Below are positions 1-8,330 of a stretch of DNA of 64,000 bases, one piece after another. This DNA is from Acrocarpospora macrocephala (GTDB lineage Bacteria; Actinomycetota; Actinomycetes; Streptosporangiales; Streptosporangiaceae): contig NZ_BLAE01000064.1 of the NCBI RefSeq assembly GCF_009687865.1, forward strand, positions 62,001-126,000, given 5' to 3'. The stretch's first letter is position 1, and each line of letters opens with the position of its first letter. The translations under genes were made by a program, and so were the position numbers. Below the pieces are notes generated by a model, which saw nothing but the letters and a program-made list of their open reading frames with translations, was not told the origin of the DNA and searched no databases.

Positions 1-8
1 ATCGCCTC

Positions 9-1781
9 ATGACTTCGCGCGACCAGAACGCGCTCCGCGTCGGCCAGTTCTCCGCCTACTACGGCGACCGCCACACCGCCGTCCAGGAGCTCATCGCGAG
101 CGACTGCGAGGTCCTGACCGGCGACTACCTCGCCGAGCTGACGATGCTGGTGCTGCGGAAGAACCAGATGCGCGGCGGCGTGGGGTACGCCGAAGGCTTC
201 CTCCACCAGGTCCGCGACAACCTGGCCGACATCAAGGCGCGCGGCATCAAGCTCGTCACCAACGCCGGCGGTCTCGAACCGGAGGCGTGCGCGACTCGGC
301 TGCGGGAGCTGACCGCGGAGCTCGGGATCGACCTCGACATCATCGCGGTGAGCGGCGACAACCAGATCGACAGCCTGACCGAGCTCCGGGAGGCGGGCGC
401 CACGTTCGCCAACATCGACACCGGCGAGATCCTGGACATCGACAAACAGCCCGTGCTGACCGCCAACGCCTACCTCGGCGCCTGGCCGATCGTGGCAGCG
501 CTGCGCCAGGGCGCGGACATCGTCATCTGCCCCCGCGTCACCGACGCCGCCCTGGTCATCGGCGCCGCGGCCTGGAAGTTCGACTGGGCGGCCGACGACT
601 GGGACGCCCTGGCCGGCGCGCTGGTGGCCGGGCATGTCATCGAATGCGGCTGCCAGGCGACGGGCGGCAACTACGCCAACTTCGACGACTTCGCCGATCT
701 GGGCCTGCCGGGCATGCCCATCGCCGAGATCAGGGCCGACGGCAGCGCGGTCATCACCAAGTCCCACGGGTCGGGCGGCGTGGTGGACATCGGGACCGTG
801 ACCGCTCAGCTGCTCTACGAGGTGGGGAGCAGGTACTACCACAATCCCGACGTCATCGCCGATCTGGCCTCGACGGAGCTGGAGCGGGTCGGCCCCGACC
901 GTGTGCTGGTCAAGGCGACCAAGGGGTTGCCGCCGACGGCTCAGTTGAAGCTCTCGCTCGCGTACGAGGGCGGCTACCGCAACCAGGTGACCATCGGCCT
1001 CACCGGCGGGCGGATCGAACAGAAGGAGGCCTGGCTGCGGCAGCAGGTCACCGCGGCCGTCGGCGCGCCGGAGTCCTTCGACGGCTTCCGCTGGACCAGG
1101 ATCGGCCCGGTCACGCCCACGGCCGGCAGCTACGACGAGTCCACGGCGTTCATCGTCATCAACGCCAAGGACAAGGACCGCGGCCGGGTCTCGCGGGTCA
1201 ACTTCTCCGACCGGATCACCCAGCTCGGCACCTCCAGCATCCCCGGCTTCTACACGTTCACGCCCCCCGCGAAGGAGCGGTTGTTCGGGGTGCAGTGGCC
1301 GACGTTGATCCCGAAGGCGGTCGTCGAGCAGGCGATCGTGCTGGCGGACGGCACCAGGATCGGCGTCCCCTGGCCGGCCTCAGGAACCGAGCTTCCCCCG
1401 CCGGACACCGAGCCCGTGGACGACACCCCGGTCGTCGTGGCCGGCCCCGTCGTCTCGACCCGGCTGGACGCGTTCATCGGCACCCGCTCCGGCGACAAGG
1501 CGGGCCTGGCCAACCTCGGCGTGTGGGCGGAGACGGACGACGCGTTCGAGTGGCTGCGCGCCTTCCTCACCGTGGACAAGCTCAAGGAACTTCTCACCGA
1601 AGCGCGCGACCTGACCGTGCACCGGCACGTCTTCCCCAAGCTCCGCGCCATGAACTTCCTAGTCCACGGGTGGCTGGAGGAGGGCGTCGCGTCCAGCACC
1701 CGGGTGGACGCCCAAGCCAAGGGCCTGGGCGAGTTCCTGGGCTCGATGACCGTCGAAGCGCCTGCCCGGCTCGTCTCCTGA
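9..1781 (+). CDS. AtuA (DUF1446) family protein with C-terminal AtuA-like domain
   Basis: 590 residues. The N-terminal two thirds carries the AtuA/DUF1446 pattern, with blocks such as LVTNAGGLEPEAC near residue 80 and GHVIECGCQATGGNY near residue 210. Residues about 478-586 form the small C-terminal AtuA-like domain (RLDAFIGTRSGDKAGLANLGV onward). AtuA was named from acyclic terpene utilisation in Pseudomonas; its exact reaction is not settled and it usually sits beside acyl-CoA enzymes. ATG at 9 follows too little sequence to judge a ribosome site. It leads a same-strand run with an amidohydrolase, a Dabb protein and a CoA-transferase, so it probably acts in breakdown of a CoA-linked branched or cyclic acid. 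Family assignment is firm; the substrate is unknown. Confidence 0.88.
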   Translation: MTSRDQNALRVGQFSAYYGDRHTAVQELIASDCEVLTGDYLAELTMLVLRKNQMRGGVGYAEGFLHQVRDNLADIKARGIKLVTNAGGLEPEACATRLRELTAELGIDLDIIAVSGDNQIDSLTELREAGATFANIDTGEILDIDKQPVLTANAYLGAWPIVAALRQGADIVICPRVTDAALVIGAAAWKFDWAADDWDALAGALVAGHVIECGCQATGGNYANFDDFADLGLPGMPIAEIRADGSAVITKSHGSGGVVDIGTVTAQLLYEVGSRYYHNPDVIADLASTELERVGPDRVLVKATKGLPPTAQLKLSLAYEGGYRNQVTIGLTGGRIEQKEAWLRQQVTAAVGAPESFDGFRWTRIGPVTPTAGSYDESTAFIVINAKDKDRGRVSRVNFSDRITQLGTSSIPGFYTFTPPAKERLFGVQWPTLIPKAVVEQAIVLADGTRIGVPWPASGTELPPPDTEPVDDTPVVVAGPVVSTRLDAFIGTRSGDKAGLANLGVWAETDDAFEWLRAFLTVDKLKELLTEARDLTVHRHVFPKLRAMNFLVHGWLEEGVASSTRVDAQAKGLGEFLGSMTVEAPARLVS

Positions 1782-1800
1782 CCAGCGGAGGAGTGGAATC

Positions 1801-2700
1801 TTGGAGATCCTGGACGCACAGATCCACTGCTGGCGGACCGACCATCCGACCCGGCCCTGGGTCAAGGAGTACCGGCCGGGCCAGCTGCCCTCCGGGCGTA
1901 ACCAGTTCCTCATCCACGCCGGCCAGTCGGCCGACCCGGAGACGGTCCTGATCGCCATGGCGGAGGTCGGCGTCGACGGCGGAATCCTGACCCCCGTCGG
2001 CGTGTACGGCGAGCAGAGCGACTTCGAACTGACCGCCGCCGCCCGGTTCCCGCGCAAGTTCGGGGTCGTCGGCTGGATCGACCACCTGGCCGGCGACGTC
2101 GAGGACCAGCTCGCCGCCGACGCCGGGCGCGGCCTGCTGGGGGTGCGGATCCTCGGGCTGCGGGAGCCCGGCCGGCATGAGCGCGGCGAGTTCACCCGTG
2201 TGCTGGGCGCCTGCCGGGCGCTCGGCCTCGCGGTCGCCTTCTCGCTCGCCCACCCGGTCGACCCGCGCCTGGTGGCCGTGCTCCGCGAGTACGGCGACCT
2301 CAGGTTCATGATCGACCACCTCGGTGTGGGGCTGGCGCCGCCGCTGCTCGGCGCGGCCCGGCCGGAGCGGCCGTGGGAGCACCTCGACGCCGTGCTCGGG
2401 CTGGCGGAGATCCCCAACGTGAGCCTGAAACTCACCGGGGCACCCTCCCTGTCCAGTGAGCTTTTCCCGTTTCGCGACCTGTGGGATCCGATCCGCCGGC
2501 TCCTCGACGCGTACGGGGTGGATCGGGTGATGTGGGGCAGCGACTTCACCCGTACCAACGGGCTGCACTCGTACTGGGAGGGCACGCACTACCTGTCGCA
2601 CATCCCCGGCCTCGACACGGACGCGCTCTCCCTGCTGTACGGCGGGACGCTCCGGTCGCTTCTCGGCTGGGACAGGGCCGATCCCGCCCCGGCCTCCTGA
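1801..2700 (+). CDS. Amidohydrolase family 2 (ACMSD-like TIM-barrel) protein
   Basis: 299 residues with the amidohydrolase-2 pattern: DAQIHCW at the N-terminus, FMIDHLG near residue 167 and a C-terminal RVMWGSDFTRTN containing the conserved Asp. The family includes decarboxylases and lactone or ring hydrolases working on acids. The start is TTG at 1801, chosen because GGAGGAG lies just upstream and the family begins with this beta strand; the gap from the AtuA gene is only 19 bp. The first metal motif is QIH rather than HxH, as in several non-zinc members. It probably hydrolyses or decarboxylates an intermediate of the same pathway; the substrate cannot be read from sequence. Confidence 0.85.
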   Translation: MEILDAQIHCWRTDHPTRPWVKEYRPGQLPSGRNQFLIHAGQSADPETVLIAMAEVGVDGGILTPVGVYGEQSDFELTAAARFPRKFGVVGWIDHLAGDVEDQLAADAGRGLLGVRILGLREPGRHERGEFTRVLGACRALGLAVAFSLAHPVDPRLVAVLREYGDLRFMIDHLGVGLAPPLLGAARPERPWEHLDAVLGLAEIPNVSLKLTGAPSLSSELFPFRDLWDPIRRLLDAYGVDRVMWGSDFTRTNGLHSYWEGTHYLSHIPGLDTDALSLLYGGTLRSLLGWDRADPAPAS

Positions 2701-2731
2701 ACGACCACCCCGACCCCCCGAGAGCAGACCC

Positions 2732-3046
2732 ATGAGTGTCCAGCGCGTAGTGTTCTTCGGCTTCGACGAGTCCTTCTCTCCCGGCGACGCCGCCGAGATG
2801 ACCGCCATCGTCAGCACCTGGCGGCAGGAAATCCCCGGCCTCCGCCAGGTCCGGATCGGACCGGCTCTCTTCACCAAGCCGGAGGAGCCCGGTCCCGGGT
2901 ACGTCCTGAGCCTGGAGTTCGGCGGTCAGGACGACCTGGAGGCGTACAAGTCGGACCCTGCCCATCGCCGGTTGAGCGCGTGGTTGAAGTCCCACGACTA
3001 CCGGGTGCGTATCTTCGACTTCGAGTTCCCGGGGGAACGGGCATGA
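2732..3046 (+). CDS. Dabb-family (dimeric alpha-beta barrel) small protein
   Basis: 104 residues. The pattern fits the stress-responsive alpha/beta barrel (Dabb) family: a first strand RVVFFGFDESF, a central helix, and a C-terminal HRRLSAWLKSHDYRVRIFDFEF. Family members are small homodimers; some are cyclases or isomerases, such as olivetolic acid cyclase, and others have no known activity. Its TGA overlaps the ATG of the next gene (ATGA), so translation is coupled to the CoA-transferase. It probably handles the same substrate as its neighbours. The specific function is unknown. Confidence 0.8.
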   Translation: MSVQRVVFFGFDESFSPGDAAEMTAIVSTWRQEIPGLRQVRIGPALFTKPEEPGPGYVLSLEFGGQDDLEAYKSDPAHRRLSAWLKSHDYRVRIFDFEFPGERA

Positions 3047-5328
3047 GCCCTGCCCACGAACCTCTCGACGGCCTGCACGTCCTGGAGATCTCGGTGACGC
3101 CGGCCGCCGCCTACGCGGGCCTGCTCGCCCGGCAGCTCGGGGCCAGAGTGACCCGGCTGGACGGGCCTCTGCTGGCGGACTGCGCGCCCGAAAACCTGGA
3201 CGGGTTCACCGCGTCCATCCACCGGGGCAAGATCATCAGGGAACCGGCGGGGCTTCTCCAGGAGTCGTTCGACGTCGTCATCACCGACGCAGCGCAGCAC
3301 AGCGCCTGCGACCGGCGGGTGCGGGAGTTCGCGGCGCTCATCGCGTCGAGGCAGCCGGACACGACGATCCTGGTCGACATCGACACCGGGGGCGCCGACG
3401 GCGCGGCCATCACGGCGAGCGCCGCCGCGGGCATGTCCTGGGCCATCGGGAACCCGGGGATGGCGCCGCTCACGCTTCCGCTGGACCTGCCCTACTACCA
3501 CGTCGGGACCGAGGCCGCGGCGATGGCGCTGCTGGGGCTGCTCCTGGCGCGGCGATCCGGAACGCGCGGTCAGCGCTGGTCGTTGTCGCCGACGGACGTA
3601 CTGACGTACTACGCCGGTCAGATCGCCTCCAACTTCCTGCCGTACGAGCGGCCCTGGGCGCGTGACGGAGCGCGCGCCAGCATGTCGGGGGGCTCGTACC
3701 CGGCCGCGATGTTCGAGTGCTCGGACGGCTGGGTGTCGGTCATGTGCCGGACCGACTCGGACTGGGTGGGGCTGCTCGAAGCCATGGGCAACCCGTCGTG
3801 GAGCCGTGACGAGAAGTTCCAGGACCCCCGTGAGGTGGCGCGGCTCCACGCCGACGAAGCCGACGTCCATCTCAAAGCGTGGTTCGCGACCCTGACCCGG
3901 GATGAGGCTTTCGCTCTCAGCGACAGGCACCGCTTCCCGATGGCGCCGGTGCTGTCGTTGCGCGACTCCATGAACCTGCCGCAGTTCGAGCATCGGGGCT
4001 TCTTCGTCACCGGAGCGGACGGCCGCCGCGAGCCTGGCCCGCCGTGGCGGATCCGGGTGCCGCGGGAGGCCGCGGCGGAGGGTGCGCGGGTCGCCCTGGA
4101 ATCGTGGTCGCCGAGCCCGGCGGCACCGCTGGCCGGCCTGCGGGTGCTCGACCTGTCCTGGGCCTGGTCGGGGCCTATGGTGACGGCGGGGCTGGCCGAT
4201 CTGGGTGCCGACGTCATCAAGGTCGAGAACCGTGGACGTCCGGACCCGACGCGGGTGCGGGGTCCGGCCATCCGCAACGGCGCGACCGTGCCCGGGCCGC
4301 CGCTGGAGGCGACGCCGTACTACAACCAGGTCAATCATGCGAAGAAGTCCATCGCCGTGGACTTCACCACCGCCGAAGGGGCCGCGCTGATCAGGGATCT
4401 GGCCGCGCGGGTCGACGTCGTCGTGGAGAACCTTCGACCGGGTGTGCTGGGGCGGCGCGGGCTGGCGTACGAGGACCTGGCCCGGCGGAATCCGCGGCTG
4501 GTCATGCTGTCCATGTCGCTGCTCGGTCAGGACGGGCCGATGAGCGGGCTCGGCGGGTACGCCCCGGTGATGTCCGGGCTCGCCGGTCTGGACTCCATGG
4601 TGGGTTACTCCGCCGACGATCTGGTCGGCCTCTTCAATCCCGCGCTGGGGGATCCGAACGGGGCAGATCATGCCTTGGTCTCGCTGCTGGGGGCTCTGTT
4701 GCGCCTGGAGGAGACCGGGGAGGGGTGTCACGTCGACCTGTCCCAGACGGAGGCGCTGGTCGCGCTGGAACGTGTCGGCGTGGCGGCGGTGGAAGGGGGT
4801 GCCGAGCTCGCCGTGCCGGGGAACGGTCACCGGGCCTTCTGGCCGTACGGGACCTGGCGGTGCGCCGGGGAGGACGAGTGGCTGGCCCTCACAGCCAGGA
4901 CGGATACCGAACGCGGCGATCTCGCGGGCTTCCTCGGCCTGTCCGGCGAGCCAGGTCCCGCGGAGTTCGCCGCCGCGCTCGACGAGACCTGCGCCTTGAG
5001 CGAGGGGGCACAGCTGGAGGTCAAGCTGGCGGCGCTCGGCATTCCCGTGGCGGCCGTGCGCACCTTCGAGCAGGTGCAGTCGGATCCGCGCGCCCGGATC
5101 ACCCCGGTGCCGCACCGGTACCTGGGGGAACAGCTCGTCCTCAGTGTGCCCTGGCGGCTCGGGGAGATGCGATTTCCTGCCAGGTCTCCAGGCCCCCTGC
5201 TCGGTGAGCACACCCTTCTCGTGCTCCGTACTGTGCTCGGGATGACGGATGACGCGATCGCCGCGCTCTCCCGGTCGGGTGCGATCGAGATCACCCACGA
5301 GTCGAGCCGGCCTGCGGACCCTCAGTAA
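3043..5328 (+). CDS. Double-domain family III CoA-transferase (CaiB/BaiF type)
   Basis: 761 residues, about twice the usual 380-400. Residues 1-350 and 365-740 are two CoA-transferase family III domains in tandem; the second opens with LAGLRVLDLSWAWSGPMVTAGLADLGADVIKVEN. The second half keeps ALGDPNGADHALVSLLGALL, whose GDP Asp matches the expected nucleophile that forms the acyl-enzyme adduct. The corresponding part of the first half reads LPYYHVGTEAAAMALLGLL and appears to lack an Asp there, so half one may be structural. ATG at 3043 is chosen over an in-frame start at 2980 because it overlaps the upstream stop as ATGA. Such enzymes activate a carboxylic acid by moving CoA from a donor thioester. 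Function is solid, substrate unknown. Confidence 0.88.
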   Translation: MSPAHEPLDGLHVLEISVTPAAAYAGLLARQLGARVTRLDGPLLADCAPENLDGFTASIHRGKIIREPAGLLQESFDVVITDAAQHSACDRRVREFAALIASRQPDTTILVDIDTGGADGAAITASAAAGMSWAIGNPGMAPLTLPLDLPYYHVGTEAAAMALLGLLLARRSGTRGQRWSLSPTDVLTYYAGQIASNFLPYERPWARDGARASMSGGSYPAAMFECSDGWVSVMCRTDSDWVGLLEAMGNPSWSRDEKFQDPREVARLHADEADVHLKAWFATLTRDEAFALSDRHRFPMAPVLSLRDSMNLPQFEHRGFFVTGADGRREPGPPWRIRVPREAAAEGARVALESWSPSPAAPLAGLRVLDLSWAWSGPMVTAGLADLGADVIKVENRGRPDPTRVRGPAIRNGATVPGPPLEATPYYNQVNHAKKSIAVDFTTAEGAALIRDLAARVDVVVENLRPGVLGRRGLAYEDLARRNPRLVMLSMSLLGQDGPMSGLGGYAPVMSGLAGLDSMVGYSADDLVGLFNPALGDPNGADHALVSLLGALLRLEETGEGCHVDLSQTEALVALERVGVAAVEGGAELAVPGNGHRAFWPYGTWRCAGEDEWLALTARTDTERGDLAGFLGLSGEPGPAEFAAALDETCALSEGAQLEVKLAALGIPVAAVRTFEQVQSDPRARITPVPHRYLGEQLVLSVPWRLGEMRFPARSPGPLLGEHTLLVLRTVLGMTDDAIAALSRSGAIEITHESSRPADPQ

Positions 5329-5360
5329 GGTGGCTCTTACGGCCTCGAGATTGGACGCAG

Positions 5361-5981
5361 ATGCCCCCAGCCGAGCTCTCCGGCGAGAAACCGCACCGCC
5401 CGACCGCGGCGGCAGACCGCAGACGGCAGTACATCGTCAGCAAGTCCGCGGTGCTGTTCGACGAGCTGGGCTACGCCCGTACCTCCATGGACGAGATCGC
5501 TCGCGCGGTTCAGATGGCGAAGCCGACGATCTACCACTACTTCCGGAGCAAGGAGGAGATCCTTCACTCGATCCACGACGAGTTCATCGATCTCCTGGTG
5601 GAGAAGCAGTCGTCCAGAGCGGCGACGGCCTCGCCCACGGACGAGATCCGGGCGACGATCGGGGACATCCTGTCGCTGATGGAGACGCACAAGGGGCACG
5701 TCCGCGTGTTCTTCGAGCACTACCGGGAGCTGTCCCGGGCCAAGCGCGACGAGATCGACGTCAAGCGGGCGCGGTTCTGGGACGAGGTGACCAGGACCAT
5801 CAACAAGGGGCAGGAGACGGGCGAGTTCCGGGAGGTCGACTCGCATCTCGTGGCGCTCGCGATCTCGGGCATGTGCAACTGGGCGTACCACTGGTATCAG
5901 CCGGAAGGGCCCAACACGACCGAGGAGATCGCGGACGCGTTCTGGAGCATCGTTCAGCGGGGGATCGCGAGCACCAACTGA
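5361..5981 (+). CDS. TetR/AcrR family regulator (KstR2-like C-terminal domain)
   Basis: 206 residues. An N-terminal TetR helix-turn-helix spans residues 20-68 (RTSMDEIARAVQMAKPTIYHYFRSKEEIL is split here by family logic: MDEIARAVQMAKPTIYHYF is the recognition unit). The ligand domain ends with GMCNWAYHWYQPEG, a pattern seen in TetR regulators of lipid and steroid catabolism that sense acyl-CoAs. It lies 32 bp after the CoA-transferase on the same strand. It is the only TetR gene in this cluster and therefore the leading candidate to bind the three 18-bp palindromes at 8141, 8288 and 9942; none lies in its own upstream gap, so it may be co-transcribed. Assignment to those sites is inference. 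Confidence 0.88.
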   Translation: MPPAELSGEKPHRPTAAADRRRQYIVSKSAVLFDELGYARTSMDEIARAVQMAKPTIYHYFRSKEEILHSIHDEFIDLLVEKQSSRAATASPTDEIRATIGDILSLMETHKGHVRVFFEHYRELSRAKRDEIDVKRARFWDEVTRTINKGQETGEFREVDSHLVALAISGMCNWAYHWYQPEGPNTTEEIADAFWSIVQRGIASTN

Positions 5982-6001
5982 AAGGCCCTACTTGAGCACC
6001 G

Positions 6002-7291
6002 CTACTTGAGTACCGCGCGGAAGCTCTCCGACAGGATCACCAGTGACTCGTCCACCTCTTCGGCGGTCACGACGAGCGGCAGGTAGAAGTAGAGGACATT
6101 GCCGTTGGCCTGGGTGATCATGCCGCGGGCGCGGCATTCCGCCAGCACCTCTCGCGCGAGTTGGCGGTCGCCGTCCGGGTTCAGCACGACCGTCCAGAAG
6201 AGCCCGAGGCCGGTCGGGGGGTGTACGCGGCCGGGGAACTCGGCGGCCAGGGCGGTCAGGCCCGCGCCCACGCGAGCGCCCTGGATGCGGGCGTTCTCGA
6301 CCAGTGCCTCGTCCTCGATGATGTCGATGGTGCGCATCGCCACGGCGCAGCCCGCCGCGTGGGCCGAGTAGGTGCCCATGTGGCGCAGGGCGCGTTCGCC
6401 GTACTCGTCGAAGGCGGCCGTCACCGCGGCGGACGCGACGCAGGCGCTGATCGGGAAGTAGCCGGAGGACAGTCCCTTGCTCATGGTGATCAGGTCGCCG
6501 GTCACGCCGAAGTGCTGCTCCGCGAAGAGTTCGCCGGTCCGGCCGAAGCCGTTGAGGACCTCGTCGGCGATGTAGAGGATGCCGTGCTCGTGCAGGAGTT
6601 CTTTGACCTTGCGCCAGTGGTCGTGGTGCGGGATGCGGATGCCGAAGCTGACCGGGATGGGTTCGGCGACGAACGCCGCGATGCGGTGGGGGCCGACGCG
6701 CTCGATCGTGGATCGCAGCGCTTCGAGGAACTCGGCCGAGGCCGCCTCCTCCTGTTGGGGAGTCGCCGGGAGCCTGACGAACATGTCGTCGAGGTCCCTC
6801 ATGAAATGGCGGTTCTCGCCGCGGCCGGCGGCGGCCAGGGTGGCCACGGTCGTGCCGTGGTAGGAGCCCTCGGTGGCCAGGATGATCCGGCGCTCCGTGT
6901 CGCCCCTGTTCAGGTGGTAGTTGAGGGCGATACGGAAGGCGGCCTCGACGGCCTCTGAGCCGCTCGTCGCGAAGCGCACGCTGCCCCCGGAATGTCCGGT
7001 GAGGGCGAGGAGGCGTTCGGCGAGCCGCCGTGAAACGTCGTTGGTGCAGCCGAAGACCGGGGCGAGGTGGGCGCCGCTGCTCATCTGGTCGTACGCGGCC
7101 TGCGCCAACTCCGGTCTGCCGTGGCCGACGATGCAGGCCCCGAAGGACGCCAGTCCGTCGATGTACCTGTTGCCTTCGCGGTCCCACAGGTAGACGCCTT
7201 CGGCGCGCTCCAGGACGACCGGTGCCGGCGCGTGTTCCGGCGCGAGGACCGAGTGGTGCCACATCGGGTGCACATACGACATGTTCTTCAT
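6002..7291 (-). CDS. Class III PLP-dependent aminotransferase
   Basis: 429 residues with the class III aminotransferase (omega-transaminase) pattern: GNRYIDGLASFGACIVGH near residue 40, a glycine-rich phosphate loop (FATSGSEAVEAAF), the Asp of YIADEVLNGFGRTGE that contacts the pyridine ring, and the Schiff-base Lys in LITMSKGLSSGYFPISA. It probably transfers an amino group between an omega-amino or beta-amino acid and a keto acid. ATG at 7291 overlaps the stop of the flavin reductase gene as ATGA, so the two are one transcript led by the operator at 8141. ATG at 7282 is an alternative start. It converges on the TetR gene with about 20 bp between. Confidence 0.9.
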   Translation of the reverse strand: MKNMSYVHPMWHHSVLAPEHAPAPVVLERAEGVYLWDREGNRYIDGLASFGACIVGHGRPELAQAAYDQMSSGAHLAPVFGCTNDVSRRLAERLLALTGHSGGSVRFATSGSEAVEAAFRIALNYHLNRGDTERRIILATEGSYHGTTVATLAAAGRGENRHFMRDLDDMFVRLPATPQQEEAASAEFLEALRSTIERVGPHRIAAFVAEPIPVSFGIRIPHHDHWRKVKELLHEHGILYIADEVLNGFGRTGELFAEQHFGVTGDLITMSKGLSSGYFPISACVASAAVTAAFDEYGERALRHMGTYSAHAAGCAVAMRTIDIIEDEALVENARIQGARVGAGLTALAAEFPGRVHPPTGLGLFWTVVLNPDGDRQLAREVLAECRARGMITQANGNVLYFYLPLVVTAEEVDESLVILSESFRAVLK

Positions 7292-8112
7292 CCTGTGTAG
7301 GCGTGGGCCTCGTTGAGACGCCCGCGGAAGAAGGTGAGGGGGTTGCGCTGGTGCGCCTCCAGGTCCAGCACCCTTGCCGTGACGATCCAGTGGTCCCCGC
7401 CTTCGTGAATGTCCTGGATCTCGCATTCGAGCCAGCCCAGGACGTCGTCCAGGACCGGCGCGCCGGTCAGGTCGCCGGGGTTCCAGGCGACTCCGTCGAA
7501 CTTGTCCGAGCCGGAGCGAGCGAAGGCGGAGCAGATGGAGCCCTGCTCGGCGCTGAGCAGGTTGACGGCGAAGGTTCCCGCGGCCGCGATCCTGGGCCAG
7601 GTGGTGGAGCCCTTGCCGGGGCAGATCAGGATCAGTGGCGGGTCCAGGGACAGGGCGCTCATCGACTGGCAGGTGAATCCGATCGGCTGCCCGCCGGACA
7701 TCGCGGTCACCACCGTCACGCCGGTGACGAAGTGGCCGAGAACATGCCGGTATTCCTGGGATGAGACGGTCCTCCCCCGGTTGGGCAGGGTACGCACGAC
7801 CGCATGGCCGGTTTCCCATTCGACGTGCGCGCGCACCTGCTCGGGCGAGTCGGAGAACCAGCCTCTTGAGCGCGCGTAGTCGATCATCGCGTCGAACCCC
7901 GGATCTGCGGGGAAACCGAGCCGGCGCGCCAACCACCCGACTGAGAGCCACACGTGGCCGTCGCGGAGTTCGCCCGCCCCCTCGCCGGTCAGCACCCGCT
8001 GGAGCAGGTCGCGAGCGTCGCCGTCCCCCACCGCCGTCACCGACAGGCTATGGAAATCCTCCGGCTCGGCGATGGTGATCCGCTCTGCCGCGAGTTCGAC
8101 AACTACCTTCAT
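7288..8112 (-). CDS. Flavin reductase domain protein with an unassigned N-terminal extension
   Basis: 274 residues. Residues about 118-270 are a flavin reductase (FMN-binding split barrel) domain, seen in YRHVLGHFVTGVTVVTA, QSMSALSLDPPLILICPGKGS and the C-terminal HWIVTARVLDLE. These enzymes use NAD(P)H to supply reduced flavin to a partner monooxygenase. Residues 1-115 are an extra segment rich in acidic residues that I cannot assign; typical family members are 160-190 residues long. No flavin-dependent monooxygenase is visible within this cluster, so the partner lies elsewhere or the reductase acts directly. First gene of a two-gene transcript; the 18-bp palindrome lies 29 bp upstream of ATG. 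Confidence 0.85.
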   Translation of the reverse strand: MKVVVELAAERITIAEPEDFHSLSVTAVGDGDARDLLQRVLTGEGAGELRDGHVWLSVGWLARRLGFPADPGFDAMIDYARSRGWFSDSPEQVRAHVEWETGHAVVRTLPNRGRTVSSQEYRHVLGHFVTGVTVVTAMSGGQPIGFTCQSMSALSLDPPLILICPGKGSTTWPRIAAAGTFAVNLLSAEQGSICSAFARSGSDKFDGVAWNPGDLTGAPVLDDVLGWLECEIQDIHEGGDHWIVTARVLDLEAHQRNPLTFFRGRLNEAHAYTG

Positions 8113-8140
8113 GCCCTGCCTCCAGCGTCTAGCCGGTGTT

Positions 8141-8158
8141 CGACCGACTAGTCGGTCG
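8141..8158. promoter_or_regulatory. Perfect 18-bp palindromic operator A
   Basis: The sequence CGACCGACTAGTCGGTCG is identical to its own reverse complement. It lies 29 bp upstream of the ATG of the flavin reductase/aminotransferase unit. Length and symmetry suit a TetR-family repressor. It is the best of three related sites in this cluster. Confidence 0.75.
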
Positions 8159-8287
8159 GGAACCTGGGCTTGAATTTAACCGCAGCGATCGGCCGGGTCA
8201 AGAGGCTGCTGGATGGGGTCGTCAACGCGTCACCACCGTCGGGTGCCCGTAGGCAGGAGTTCTCCACGCAGTAGGGTATCGCGGAGC

Positions 8288-8305
8288 CGACCGACCAGTC
8301 GGCTC
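8288..8305. promoter_or_regulatory. 18-bp operator B upstream of enoyl-CoA hydratase
   Basis: CGACCGACCAGTCGGCTC matches site A at 14 of 18 positions, with an intact CGACCGAC left arm and AGTCGG core. It lies 25 bp upstream of the GTG start at 8331, in the promoter diverging from site A; the two sites are 147 bp apart. Confidence 0.68.
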
Positions 8306-8330
8306 AGTATCGATCGCTGGAGGACATACC

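Noticed and set aside
2998-5298. A 766-codon open frame opposite the CoA-transferase gene
   Set aside because: Arg/Pro/Gly/His-rich translation with no family motif; a by-product of G/C-ending codons on the other strand.
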